From the NCBI GenBank assembly GCA_032988165.1, contig JANTQF010000514.1, positions 1 to 18,554 on the forward strand: DNA of 18,554 nucleotides, read 5' to 3'. How positions within the stretch are numbered: position 1 is the stretch's first letter; each line of letters opens with the position of its first letter. Both the position numbers and the translations under genes were made by a program. The notes beneath the pieces are model-generated. The model had not been told where the DNA came from, searched no databases, and saw only the letters and a program-made list of their open reading frames with translations. This document shows positions 1 to 10,445 of the stretch, one piece after another. Source of the DNA: Emmonsiellopsis sp. PD_33. Its lineage: Eukaryota; Ascomycota; Eurotiomycetes; Onygenales; Ajellomycetaceae.

Positions 1-2
1 TA

Positions 3-128
3 GCTACAACAGGTTTAATAGGTGCAGGTGTTGGAATAGGTGTTGTTTTTGGTGCATTAATATTAGGTGTTGCTAGAAATCCTTCACTTAAAGGTCAATT
101 GTTCTCATATGCAATTTTAGGATTTGCG
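3..128 (+). pseudogene. atp9: Fragment of mitochondrial ATP synthase subunit 9 gene (probable NUMT)
   Basis: Read from base 3, 42 codons give a peptide that I recognise as the middle of the F1Fo-ATP synthase c-ring subunit encoded in fungal mitochondria. It holds the glycine-rich first helix (GAGVGIG), the polar loop with the invariant Arg-Asn-Pro (GVARNPS) and the start of the second helix (FSYAILGFA). Codon use is strongly A/T-ending (tta, ata, ggt, gtt), as in fungal mtDNA and unlike the rest of the window. The match stops at about base 127, just before the second-helix carboxylate that carries protons, and the 5' part lies outside the window. The fragment therefore cannot make a working subunit. 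An abrupt change to ordinary nuclear sequence suggests mitochondrial DNA inserted in a chromosome. An assembly join of a mitochondrial and a nuclear contig is the alternative. The identity is firm; the origin is inferred. Confidence 0.9.
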
Positions 129-2593
129 TGGACGGATGCTCAACGATTCACTCGCCTCATGTCAGGAACTAACAGAAACCACCAACCGATGCATCTGACA
201 GCTCTGCTAGGTCCCCTCTTCATTGACCGCTTTCTGAGGGGAGCGCTGGAGCAGCCAATATCGTGCCTCTGCTGCAAGATCATTGGCGCAGAGCCATCTG
301 CACCAACCGCCTCACTGCCAGCGCCGCCAGGGTAAAAACATCTTTTTTTGTTTTCTGCCCGGAGCTTCGTTACAATACATAAATACCCAGATCCTCCATG
401 CCACCACATTGCATGAGCCCAGCCGGGGCCCGCGATTGCTTGCTGTTTGCCGAAGGAAGTGGACAAGCCGGGCTGGAACGACGGCTAGCGAGTCAGTGAT
501 GCGTAGCTATTTGTTAACTACTAGTAGCTTGGAAGAAACAACCGGCCACGACAGCGGCCTCCCTCCCCACTGCGCTGACAACGACCAAGTCAACCCGTAA
601 AATTAAAAAAAAGCTTCCTGTTACCTGTAACTCGGCAGGGCCACCCACATACCGAATCCATTATCGCACAAAAATCGTGGACTGGATCTATTGATTGACG
701 GGGGGATATTTTCGCCACATTCGATGGATAGGAAAGGTAAAATGAAACGAAAATATAAAAAAAGCCGTGCCTGAGGGAGGTATCAGATCAAACTGATTGA
801 TCCATCACATCACATCACAAGCCCCTCCACTCTCACTCTCACCCAGCGTTTTGGAGCAGAAAATGGCCAGCAAATAGTTTGTCGGTTTTCATCCAACCCA
901 ACCACGGCTCATACCGAACTCTCGACGAAACTTGACCTTCAGCAAGCCCGCACAAAAACACAAAAACTAAACATGTTTTAAAAAGGCGGGCATCAAACCT
1001 GGTGTATTATTTTAGCAGTTTTATCAAGTTACTGACATAACTATTATATCTCAGCAATTATGTATGTATGTATGAAAACGACCCCACCGAACGAACGCTG
1101 CCAGTGCCAGGGCAAATATTTATCTAAAGCGTGAAAAAAACGGGGTCCCTCCCCGCCAGCCAGCCGGCGATCTATGAACCGAAAAAACGCACACAGAACA
1201 AATCTTGAAAATGGGACGAGGAAAAAAGGTTGAACCCTCCCTTCCCTCCCTCCCTCCCGCTCCTCCCGCTTGCCGAACCAGATCTGAACAATCATGGAGC
1301 TTCCAGCTCAGCTGGCAGCAACTGAACCTTGGAAGACCTGGATATTGCCCCCCCGCCTTCCCCCCTTCTCAACCAAGTGGCAAGGAGGAGGTGATAAGCT
1401 AGTTGATATCGAAATAGACCCCCGCCAAAGGAAGAAATAAATAGTAAATAGTAAATAGTAAATATCCCGACTCCCCCCTCCCCTCATTCCCTCCTGAAAA
1501 GCAAGACCACGTTTCCCATCCGGCTCCATTGAATGGGGCAGAATACAAACGCTCAAGCCTAATTTCAGCTACATGCATAGTTACATACCAAGCAGGCAAT
1601 GGAAGCAAGATGAGACTGATGGAGCGGAGCGGTGTCTCTGTTGCATACAGACATACATACATCAACACATATCTGCTTATGTACGGGTAAATAACTCACC
1701 CCGATAAGACCCATCCATCCATTCATGAATACACATCATCATCGTCACCATAATCGTCATCCCCACGAGGACTAACTAGCTATCCATCTATCCCGAAGGC
1801 GGGCCGTCTACCTCACCGCCTTTACGAAGAAGAGGGGAGGATTTGGAACTATTGAATTTCGTTGTCAAAGACAGGACAGGACAGGAAGGACCCTTGTGGC
1901 CAGCCGATGTCACGATGGATGGGGAGACGAGACGGCTCGGGAGTTTTCATCGTGGGTTCGTGGTCGTGGAGATATGTAGACGCAGATGGATGGAGAGATT
2001 GGATCTGAAGAGAAGGGGGATATAGATAACAATGATGGGCTCGGGAATCTGAGATGAGCTTGGCTGGCTGGGGAAGAATAGTTAATGGACCTCTGTATCC
2101 GTACTCCGTAGTTCTGGAGTAAGTTTGCAGATAATAGAGAGGTTATGACAGTCATACTATGATACAAGCATTCAACAATCATCCTGAGATGCTCAACTGC
2201 ACAAAACCAGCCTTCTCAAAATCACAATCCCCAGCAGACTGATTCATCATTGGCCGAAAAAAAAAAAAAAACCAAAAGCCCAGCCCACTTCCAGCCAATG
2301 CCAGCCTCCCCACCAATCACCCCACCCACCTACAAATCACCCAACTCCAAGCCCAACCCCCTCCAGTGTCCACCCCACCACCAACAGCCAGTGAACCCAA
2401 TCCACCCACTAACCCCACTTAATGGATTCAGGAACACCTTCCCCGGAAACGGCCCTTACTAAAAACTCCGTCAGCAAAGCTCACCCAATTACGGAGTGGA
2501 ACCAAAGCAATCCAGGATTCCTAACTTCTCTCGGCTTGGTCAGGGAGGTTGAGAGGGGCCGATGGGGGTCTAGGTCGAGGGCTGCTGGGGAGC
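129..2593. other. Gene-free region with scattered microsatellites
   Basis: I see no supportable gene. The open frames are short, overlap on both strands and show no recognisable motif or splice-linked conservation. The stretch contains several simple repeats: CATCA units near 803-818, TATG units near 1060-1076, CATA units near 1649-1668, CATC units near 1709-1725, GGACA units near 1870-1885 and a 15-A run at 2257-2271. Long C-rich runs (about 1240-1270, 1347-1372, 1470-1493) give the frames there low-complexity translations. Confidence 0.6.
1439..1464. repeat. Tandem heptamer AAATAGT, about 3.7 copies
   Basis: Three perfect AAATAGT units (1439-1445, 1446-1452, 1453-1459) are followed by a partial fourth (AAATA). 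It is a short AT-rich minisatellite in non-coding DNA with no visible function. Confidence 0.9.
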
Positions 2594-2595
2594 GT

Positions 2596-2660
2596 TTGGC
2601 TTGGCTTGGCTTGGGTTGGCTTGGCTTGAAATGGCTGGGCTGGCTGGGTGGGTGGGTGGG
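2596..2660. repeat. TTGGC repeat followed by a GGGT x4 tract
   Basis: Imperfect TTGGC pentamers run from about 2596 to 2628, then GGCTGGGCTGG, then four GGGT units. The last part has four G triplets (2646-2648, 2650-2652, 2654-2656, 2658-2660) separated by single T bases, which is a textbook intramolecular G-quadruplex pattern. Open frames across it give low-complexity Trp/Leu/Gly or Gln/Pro/Lys peptides and are not real genes. Confidence 0.85.
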
Positions 2661-2983
2661 TTATGTTGTGTTGTGTGGATAGTTTGGTTTGGCTTGCTAC
2701 TGATGGAGATCTTGCTGGTTGTTCAATAGGCTGAGGCCTGAGGATGGTGATGGGATGAGTGAGAGGGGATGGTAGAGGGGTGTGAAGTGTGAGATGATGG
2801 TGGGATGATAGTAGATAGTAGAGAAGGGGATAAGAAGAGGCCTGAACAATTGAATGTTTTTCTTTGGACATTTCTTTATGAATGGAAGGGAAGAATTTAC
2901 ATAGGTTAATTAGTAGAGAAAAAGATAAAGAATGCTCTTCTAGTTAAGTAGTTAATTGGTTAACCTTTCTCACTTTACAGAGA

Positions 2984-3010
2984 ATAGAGATATGTTTTCT
3001 GTATCTCTAT
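2984..3010. repeat. Short perfect inverted repeat (9-bp arms)
   Basis: ATAGAGATA at 2984-2992 is matched by its reverse complement TATCTCTAT at 3002-3010 across a 9-base spacer. The right arm directly abuts the left arm of the larger inverted repeat at 3011-3096, so the two folds are nested side by side. Confidence 0.75.
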
Positions 3011-3096
3011 TTAAGCCTGCTAGGATCTATATAATTCTGTCAACACTCCTGTAATTTTTAATATAAAGGGGCTAATTATTCACCTAGCAGGCTTAA
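3011..3096. repeat. Perfect 14-bp inverted repeat enclosing 58 bp (possible MITE/foldback relic)
   Basis: TTAAGCCTGCTAGG at 3011-3024 is exactly complementary to CCTAGCAGGCTTAA at 3083-3096. Outside the arms, TATCTCTAT on the left (3002-3010) again matches AGAGATA on the right (3111-3117), offset by about a dozen extra bases, so the symmetry reaches about 3002-3118 imperfectly. A non-coding element of this size, with terminal inverted repeats in AT-rich DNA, fits a miniature inverted-repeat element. I could not define a target-site duplication. Confidence 0.6.
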
Positions 3097-3266
3097 GTAG
3101 GAATAGAAATAGAGATAATAAATGAAGAGTCTAAATAGTTTTATATATCTATTCTATTTCCTCATACAATTAATCCTAGAAGCTTTCTACTTCATAAATG
3201 TCAGCCACTAAGGTTCTATAAAAAAGAAGTAGAAGAAGAACACCATATCTACCCCAGTCCCTGTCT

Positions 3267-5270
3267 ACGGCTATGGGAGAGGGAGGGAGAGAGAGAATAA
3301 GAAGAGGATAAGACATTGCAACTTCAAAAAGATTCTCAGATAGAAGTTTCCTGCCCTGCTTTAGTTACCGCAGAATTGCCGCCCCTGTACAGTGCCATCC
3401 TCCCCACCATCTGCACATGTGCAATCTGTGTCATAAGTTTCCCCGGAAAAACCAACCCCCATATCAGGCCGTACACAGAACAGGCTATTATTTATCAAGT
3501 GCACCTGGCTCACATCTGGCCCATCCGTGCGTGGTTGACTGAATAGGAGCACCCTGAGAGCAAAGACATGGGCTGTGGATAGTATAGCAACTTTACGCCC
3601 TGGATGCAGGGAGATGGATGGCATGTATGTATGCTGCAGTATGCAGGATCGTTAATGAATGTAAGCTAATATCAGTATGAGGTGGTGTTTGTATTTAGGG
3701 GTTATGAAGGGCTGATTGGATTAAAGCTAGGTGAATTCTCAATCAGCTTGGAGAAAAGGGGTGGACAAAGTAGGTGGAACTGGAGAGGTAGACTTGGATG
3801 GAGAGGATACTGGTTTGGTGTATATATATACTTGTTAGTAAATGGAATCAGGCATGACACTTATAGGATAGATATATATATAAAGCCACTTGTTGCGTAA
3901 AACCATCCTGAATATACACCCTGTTAAATACTGTCTGTCAGCTTTGTTAACATCAATCCGGCTGGCTACACTGACGCGGCCTGGCCACTGGAAGTATTTC
4001 AACACCAGGGAAAATTAGGAATACCAACATACACCTAGAAATATAGATAATCCCAATTATATGTCACCAGTGCCAGGCCTTGGGTTGCGAATAAACCCTC
4101 TCTCCTTTTAATCCCTAGTGGATTTGATATCGCCCGAGTTCCCGCAAGTCAGGCGATAGGGCCATGTAAGCGCAGCCGGGCTCTCATCATTTTGTTTCCG
4201 TTGAATGGATAGGTCAATCCCATTTAAGGGATTCCTAGATGCGGCGGTGGAATAAAAAAGGAAAGATATTTAGAGCACTGAGGCTTGATAAATAAATAAA
4301 AGAGGAAGAGGAAGAGACTCCATAAATTGCCTCTTAAAGTAGTAGATATAGAAGAGCTCATTGCAATCACACATATTTCTGCGTGATATATTGGGAGGCA
4401 GATGCAATTAAGGTCAGTTAATCTATCACTGTCATCAGCAGGGGAAAATGAAATCATATATATGCTTGGATTTATAGAAGGTATGTCCTCATTGATAACA
4501 CCTAGAATCTGTACAGCTATTACCCATAATGAGGGACTTGGTATCGTGATGTAAGTAAAGCCATAAGTGATTTGCAGTAAAAACATCTCAACATGATATG
4601 ATAATAGTGGCATGAAATACTGTCCAGTACTGCCAGTGAAGGAAAGGGGTAATTAGATGATACTGAGTATGTAAAAGAAAGAATAGAACATAATAATGGG
4701 CATAAAAGTCCCATTTCATGACCAGCTATACTCCTGATCGAGTCTACCTGACTGTCGGGTAGGCGAGGCCAGCCTGCATAGGCATCCCTGATGATAACGA
4801 GCTCAAATGTAGCCCGTGTAGGAAAAGGAAATTTCGGGCACAGACTAAACAAAGGCAGAAAAGCGATGTTTGATAGTGGTCTTGATAGTTGGTTAAGAGC
4901 AAACTGGTGTATTCAAGGCCTCAAATATGGATAGAGAAAGGCGCCGATTGCATGCAGTAAATGGTATTCCCCTATTCCCTGAAATGGGAGGCAGATCCAG
5001 CTGAGAAAAAATGTCAAGACACTGATGATTTCTTTCCTCTTCGCAGGGTGGTTGGTTCCTGAGCAGTATGTAGAGAGAGATGCAGGGCAACAAACCCCAC
5101 GCCATCTAGACAGATGTTCGCTTCTTTTTCCGCTATACCGATATGTCGCGATCGCCCAGACGTTGCAAATGAAAGAATGAGCACCTCATAAGGCAAGCTA
5201 TTGTCAGACCGTCGGTATCCGACATAAATGTCTAGTTATCTGCTTGATCAAAAGTAACTAGGGAATCTCC
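3267..5270. other. Gene-free, mostly AT-rich region
   Basis: No supportable gene. Frames on the minus strand at about 4,224-4,852 and 4,893-5,196 show no family motif and no intron-linked continuation. The part from about 4,240 to 4,720 is again AT-rich with very few CG dinucleotides (I noted one near 4,381 and one near 4,543), which suggests a second degenerate repeat. GA-rich and TA-repeat patches occur at about 3,275-3,310, 3,820-3,831 and 3,871-3,882. Confidence 0.5.
4128..4158. repeat. Hairpin-forming inverted repeat (10-bp arms, one mismatch)
   Basis: TATCGCCCGA (4128-4137) faces TCAGGCGATA (4149-4158) across an 11-base loop. Nine of ten positions pair in standard fashion, and the tenth is a wobble or mismatch depending on strand. 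It is a GC-containing fold in otherwise AT-rich DNA. It could be a transposon end, a small structured transcript or chance; nothing nearby decides this. Confidence 0.55.
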
Positions 5271-7775
5271 TGGAATGATAACCCACGGAGACCCCCACCC
5301 CCTTCGGCCACCTCCTGGGAGGGAGAGGAAGCGATGCGATAACGCAATAGATAGTTATCAGATCGTGATAAAACACTCGACACACAAAAAAGGAAAAAGA
5401 AAATTAATCAGCAACAGATCTGGGATCCGCTCGTTTTCGCTGGCAAGTCTGTGCGACAAAGATCTGGAATTTCGAAACCCCTCTAGAGATCTCACAGGAA
5501 GAAATTTGAAATTCACTTGCTATTGCAAGACCCAAGCCATGACTGGTGGAAATGAGTTTTCTAACGGGGGTAAAAGAAAATATTTCAATGGGATGGACGG
5601 AGATTAAGCTTACGGAACAAGCCGTTTCAGATCCTGGTTGATGAATAGTATTATCGTCTCTCCGACGGGGGCCTCCCTCCACCTCCACGCTGCCCCCCTG
5701 TTGTAGTTGCTCGTATTTCCGAGATCCAGAAAGGAACCGCACCGACTTTCCACGCGAAAAGAAAACGAGGCAGAATCTGCCCCGAAAGCCAAGGTACTCG
5801 TAGTAGGAAAACTGGACTGTGATATCCCTACTTCCTTGCCGCATTTTGCATCGAAATCACACAAAAATCCAACGAATCAAATAGCTAACAAAAAATGAAG
5901 CAGGGATAAAGTCGCCGGCGAGTAGGCAATTTATCCATATCGACAGGATTACGGATAGAAATCCAGGAGATAAAAAGTCAACTGTGGATGGAATGTCCCC
6001 CTGCTCGTTGACGGGGGAGTCAATTCCCTGCTCGCCATGCCGGCGCGGCTGCGCCCATGCATCGTTGCGTCTGCGGGCCGCGGTCTTGGTATTAGCATCA
6101 AATATTTAGTATGATGGCAGCGTTCCTTCGCGCTGCGAAGTTTAAAAGAATTGCTTGTGAACGCGTCTTGGGATGGGATTTCCCCCCTGCTGCTGTAGTT
6201 ACTGGTTAGGATGATGCTCGCCCAGGTCAATTATCGCACAGGATTATTATCGATGCTACGCTCACTTTTCCCCCCTATTCTTTTTCTTCGTATCCTTGCT
6301 ACCTCCATGTGGCAGGTTGCGTTTTCGTGTTTGGTCTCTGGCTGGTTGGTCAGGGTAACAAACCCGTCCCGCACCCCTTTTTCTGCATGGCGTTGGAAAT
6401 AGGACTGGCTAATTTCGTTCTGGAACGTTTCTGGGGGATCTAGAAATTTCCTCGGGAGGGGCAGGTAGGAGGTATGTAATACCCAGCACAATGCAAGGGT
6501 GGATGGAAAATGCCTGGGGGATAATAAAATACTGATGCGCAAAACGGTAACTCCCTGCCTACTAGTAGGTAGGTCCAGTACATACATACATCTTTGAAGG
6601 TGATGGACATGGGAAAAGGACCCATTGGCTTGAATAGTGAACTACTGGAGGCCAGGAGAAAGGAATAGTCAGCTGGAGTGTGGTTCACCGCATTATCTTC
6701 CCCATACTCCCAATATCCCTTGGGGTGTCCCTCGCTGCTGCAAAACTGCACGAGCATTACAACCCCCCTCCCTATCTCGATATCAAGCAAACCCGACGGG
6801 CCGCGGCGGATAGCAGTAGATCCCTCCCCCCAAAAAGAACAAAAAAGGCAGAATACATACTAGTAGTTACATACTCGGCACTCCAACCACCACAGGCCAT
6901 CCATGCCCTCTCATTCGCCTGAAGATCTCCCTTCCCCTCAGGAACCAGGCACAGCAAGCAAATCCTCGCAGCTTCGCTGCTATGTAGCACATGTTAGTGC
7001 CGCCCTGGCGATGAAGACGGGGTTGCCATTTGCATAGCTGAGCTAACTACTATGTATGTACCTCCTCTGTGAACACTGAAAAGAGTACGGCTGAGTCTAG
7101 TAGTTTATTTATATCAACTAGGTTAAGTTATTATTTACTTATTAGTCCAGTTACCGTTCCAAGTCGGTTGCTGTCACAAGTGCCGACTTTTGGTTGCATC
7201 CACGACTCCACGAGTTTCCTGGCGCCGGGTAGTTAGGGGCAGGGGCAGGGCGTTGGCCTTGGTTGGACACTGGACTGGGCATCGATCGTTGAATGTGCGC
7301 GTGGCGGCGTGGGACGGAAGAGAAGTAAACGCTGCCTGATGTATACAGCCTGGGGGAGCTGAGTTCGTTGTAACTCAAGTCAACGAGCCCCAGTGTATGT
7401 ATATTCGTAGCGGGTTCTCGTTCTGTTTTCGCTGTGCGACGTTTTGTAACTAGTTAGTTAGTTACGGGAGTTTGTGTTTCAGCGGGATTGGACGTTGCAG
7501 GTAAATAAGTTAAGGATAGATGGATGGATGGGTAGATGCAACCGTTTTTTTCTTTACTCGGATATAGTTAAACCAGAGTGATTGCGGGGAATGAAGAAAG
7601 TGACAGCTCTATTTAAGGGAGGGGAGAGGAGGGAGCCATTTTCCATTTTCCAATCTGTTGGTTTTAACTACGATACTCCCCCAGTTAGTTACATTTCATT
7701 TCCCCTTCTGCACTTCTCATACCCCTAGTTATATCTTGTCGATGCCTAGGCATACCCAACTTCGGCATTTCCAAC

Positions 7776-7820
7776 GGTTAGGTTATGTTAGGTTGGTTAG
7801 GTTGGTTGGTTAGTTAAGTT
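7776..7820 (+). repeat. Degenerate GGTTA/GGTT tandem repeat, telomere-like in composition
   Basis: About 40 bases of GGTTAG, GTTAGGTTG and GGTTGGTTA words on the plus strand. It resembles telomeric TTAGGG only loosely, because no unit has the third G. Related TTAG or GGTT tracts occur near 7,451-7,465 and 8,410-8,430, so it is probably one of many local microsatellites and not an interstitial telomere. Confidence 0.6.
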
Positions 7821-8667
7821 ACCCCAGAAAATCCCCACGCCCGTCCACATGTGCCGGATCGGAATCAGATGGGATGGATGACACCTAATAATTAAGAGAA
7901 ATTCCTTGGTAGTTAATGGGCTCTTATGCATTTTTACTGGTTACACACAGACACGCACATGCAGAGGGAGGAGAGTGAGGTTTAGGTTCAATGGCTGAAC
8001 TGAACGTATTTAGTTACCCCACAATCTATATCTATCTCCCGGAAATCGAAAACTGGCGAGGGAGGGGAGGGGTAAGAACGGAGGAGAGAAAAGTGCTAAA
8101 AGAATGATAAAAGGGGCGCGAACTGGAGTCTGGAGAGAATATTTCCGATCCCTGACATATAGTTACTATTGTGATAGGCGCTGCCATCCATCCATCTCAT
8201 GGTTGGTTGGCTTTATGGTGAAAAACCCGGTTAGCAACAGAGTGATCTACGAGAGCAGATGACATTCCGATGTCAAGTATAAAAGTGGGAGATATTAAAT
8301 AATCCATAAATAGTAGCCAGGTGTGCATACCCACTAGCCAAACAGTACATATATAACGACACCTACCTACTACCTATCTGCCTGCCGTTCTTCTGCGCAG
8401 TAAGTTATTTGGTTGGTCGGTTCGTTAGTTATTAATGCAAACCCAGCAATGTGTAAAGTTATTTACCCTGCGGGCGGTTATTTATATCCACGTCAACCAA
8501 TGTAGATGCATGATGCAGATGCAATATATCATTATATTACAAAATGGAATTATATTATTGGTAGGCTAGCATGTTATTCATGGCTGTTGGGTGGGAAAAT
8601 ATGTAGGTAGATCCGACGCCCGGTATATCTCCGCTTCTTGCGTTTGAACCAACCCATCTGGTAATTT

Positions 8668-8683
8668 GGGGGGGGGGGGGGGG
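8668..8683 (+). repeat. Homopolymer run of 16 G
   Basis: An uninterrupted run of 16 G bases on the plus strand. Its exact length is likely to be unreliable in assemblies and it may form a G-quadruplex. Confidence 0.95.
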
Positions 8684-8946
8684 TTGCCGTAGGTATATAG
8701 AATAAGGTGGTGGGATGAAGGCTGGACAAACCTCTTCTCTTTGGAAATAGTAAGAGGGGGGAAGCTGTCTACCTGCTGACCATGTAAATATCTAGATCCC
8801 TCGTGAACTTTTGTTTATTCATAGAGAAGCAAAATAAGATATCATGCATCGCATTGCATTGCAGTGCAGCCTACTTTATAGCCGCCCTCTAATCCCCCCT
8901 CATTATGGAGTACATAACTGATTTGGTTATTGATTGGGAACAAAGA

Positions 8947-8976
8947 CAATCAATCAATCAGTCAGCCAGCCAGTCG
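8947..8976. repeat. CAAT/CAGC/CAGT tetranucleotide repeat
   Basis: Three CAAT units grade into CAGT and CAGC units. A tract on the same theme (GATT, GGCT, GACT) occurs at about 15,771-15,791 inside the last intron of the Ras exchange factor gene, and a shorter one at about 9,475-9,486. Confidence 0.75.
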
Positions 8977-10416
8977 GTTAACACTCTGTACAAAGAAAGC
9001 GTTTCAACAAAGAGAAGAGATATGTCTGCCTTGTATATTCTATATTTTATCTAGGAAAATTTAATAGATAGGGTGGACTTGACATAGCTATGAAGGATGT
9101 CCTGACTGGGATAACTATGGAGTACATGGTGAGCAACCAATTCTCATCCTCGGGCTTGAGAACTTGGTTATTTAAGGAGAGGCCTGTCTGAGCCGTCAGG
9201 GCCCAGGGCCCAGGGGCAGGCAGACCCGCAAGAAAATCCGGGGTAGCATATGCTATTTTCTTTCTTTCTTTGCATACCGAGTTACATGCTTAGCTATATG
9301 ACTACCGGCGTTTTTGGATATGTAGTTATATTTCAGTTTCCCGATGCTATCCCATGCCCTCCCTTCCTTATCAGTAACTTGAGCAATGAACGCGGTGGAT
9401 TTGTTAACTTATGTAACTCTGTAGTTAACTTGATGGAATGGATGATTCTGTTCATTGGTCTAGATTCAGTCTGGCCAGCCAGTCAGTTTGTAGATATATT
9501 GCAATATTTGGCGCCCTCCCTCCCTTCATTATTCTCCTTTGGTGTGTGTACGGAGTATGTGTGAATGTGTTAGGGGGCGAGGTAACCTAGGCAAGGTTTT
9601 CAATAGTCGGTTAGTTCTTGTGGCATTCCATTCTGATGTGAGAGACTGTAACTATTGGAGGAGGGAGGGAGGGAAATGGGGTATGGGTATATCAACACCT
9701 GTTCGTCGACGGGAGGTGATATTTATGCGAATTGCAATGGAGGGTTGTGGTTGTCTGGGTCGGCGGCTATTCGAGAACGGTTGGCATTTTTTGTTTGGCG
9801 GTTGGGAAGTGTGAGTGGCTGGGGGGATGGGAAGGTTTTTTTCGACGACGAATGGTTAATCAAGGCTCTCTCTGCATGCATGGGTGGAATGGAGATACCT
9901 CCCTCAAATTCTCAATCCATGTCGCACAGCAAGAATTGCTTAAGCAGTTTCTTCGAAGTTCTCTTCTCTGCTGTTCTGTAGTTATTTACCCCCCTGTCTG
10001 CTTCCAAGGCGGAAGACATCCAGGGCTAACTTCATTTAGCCTGAGCAGGCCTGGGAATTCCGAACTGGAAAAAGCATCCCTGTTGTGTAAGTTGAATACG
10101 AAGGTTTCGAGACGCGGACCCCGCAACAGCAACAGGGAGAAAGGCTAGAACTTGAAAAGGGAGGAGGATATATGTATGATGTACGGGGAGGAAATGTGGG
10201 TGGCTGGATGGGAGTATGGGAGGGATATGGAGAGAAATACTCGCTGTTGCTTCTGGAATGTGCAAACAGGCGATATTTGTTTGTTTCGTCTGGAGTCAAC
10301 GTCCAAGTGGATAAATAAATCCTGTGTGGAATTCGGACGAGTATTCCGCGCGGGTGATCCCCGAGCGAGAGGCGGTAAGGGCTGATACGGCCATGTATTA
10401 ATGGAGATACAGAGAT

Positions 10417-10445
10417 GGAAGAAGAGGAAGAAGAGGAAGAAGAAA
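10417..10445. repeat. GGAAGAAGA tandem repeat, about three copies
   Basis: Purine-only nonamer repeat. The minus-strand frame across it reads as a serine run followed by low complexity, which explains the spurious open frames of 123-152 codons in this area. Confidence 0.85.

Larger units (their letters stand above)
2594..3266. other. CpG-free AT-rich stretch, possible RIP-mutated repeat relic
   Basis: Reading across this stretch I find no CG dinucleotide between the one at about 2592 and the one at about 3267, roughly 670 bases. From about 2,860 on the sequence is clearly AT-rich with frequent TA steps and stops in all frames. Fungal repeats silenced by repeat-induced point mutation (RIP) lose C:G pairs in this way, so an old mobile element is likely. 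No transposase or reverse transcriptase remnant could be recognised. The inverted repeats at 2984-3010 and 3011-3096 lie inside it. Confidence 0.5.

Noticed and set aside
2250..2871. Overlapping frames on both strands with Trp/Leu/Gly or Gln/Pro/Lys repeats
   Set aside because: The translations only reflect TTGGC and GGGT tandem repeats and the C-rich tract before them; no domain is visible.
4224..5196. Series of minus-strand frames of 60-129 codons
   Set aside because: Checked for transposase, reverse transcriptase and enzyme motifs; none seen. Probably chance frames in AT-rich DNA.
5404..5844. 146-codon minus-strand frame
   Set aside because: It overlaps frames on the other strand, has no recognisable motif, and its composition looks random.
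7776..7820. Interstitial telomere
   Set aside because: Units are GGTTA/GGTT without the TTAGGG triplet of G, and similar tracts occur elsewhere in the region.
9250..10148. Three overlapping plus-strand frames of 91-138 codons
   Set aside because: They are in different frames, show no family motif and cannot be joined into a convincing spliced gene.
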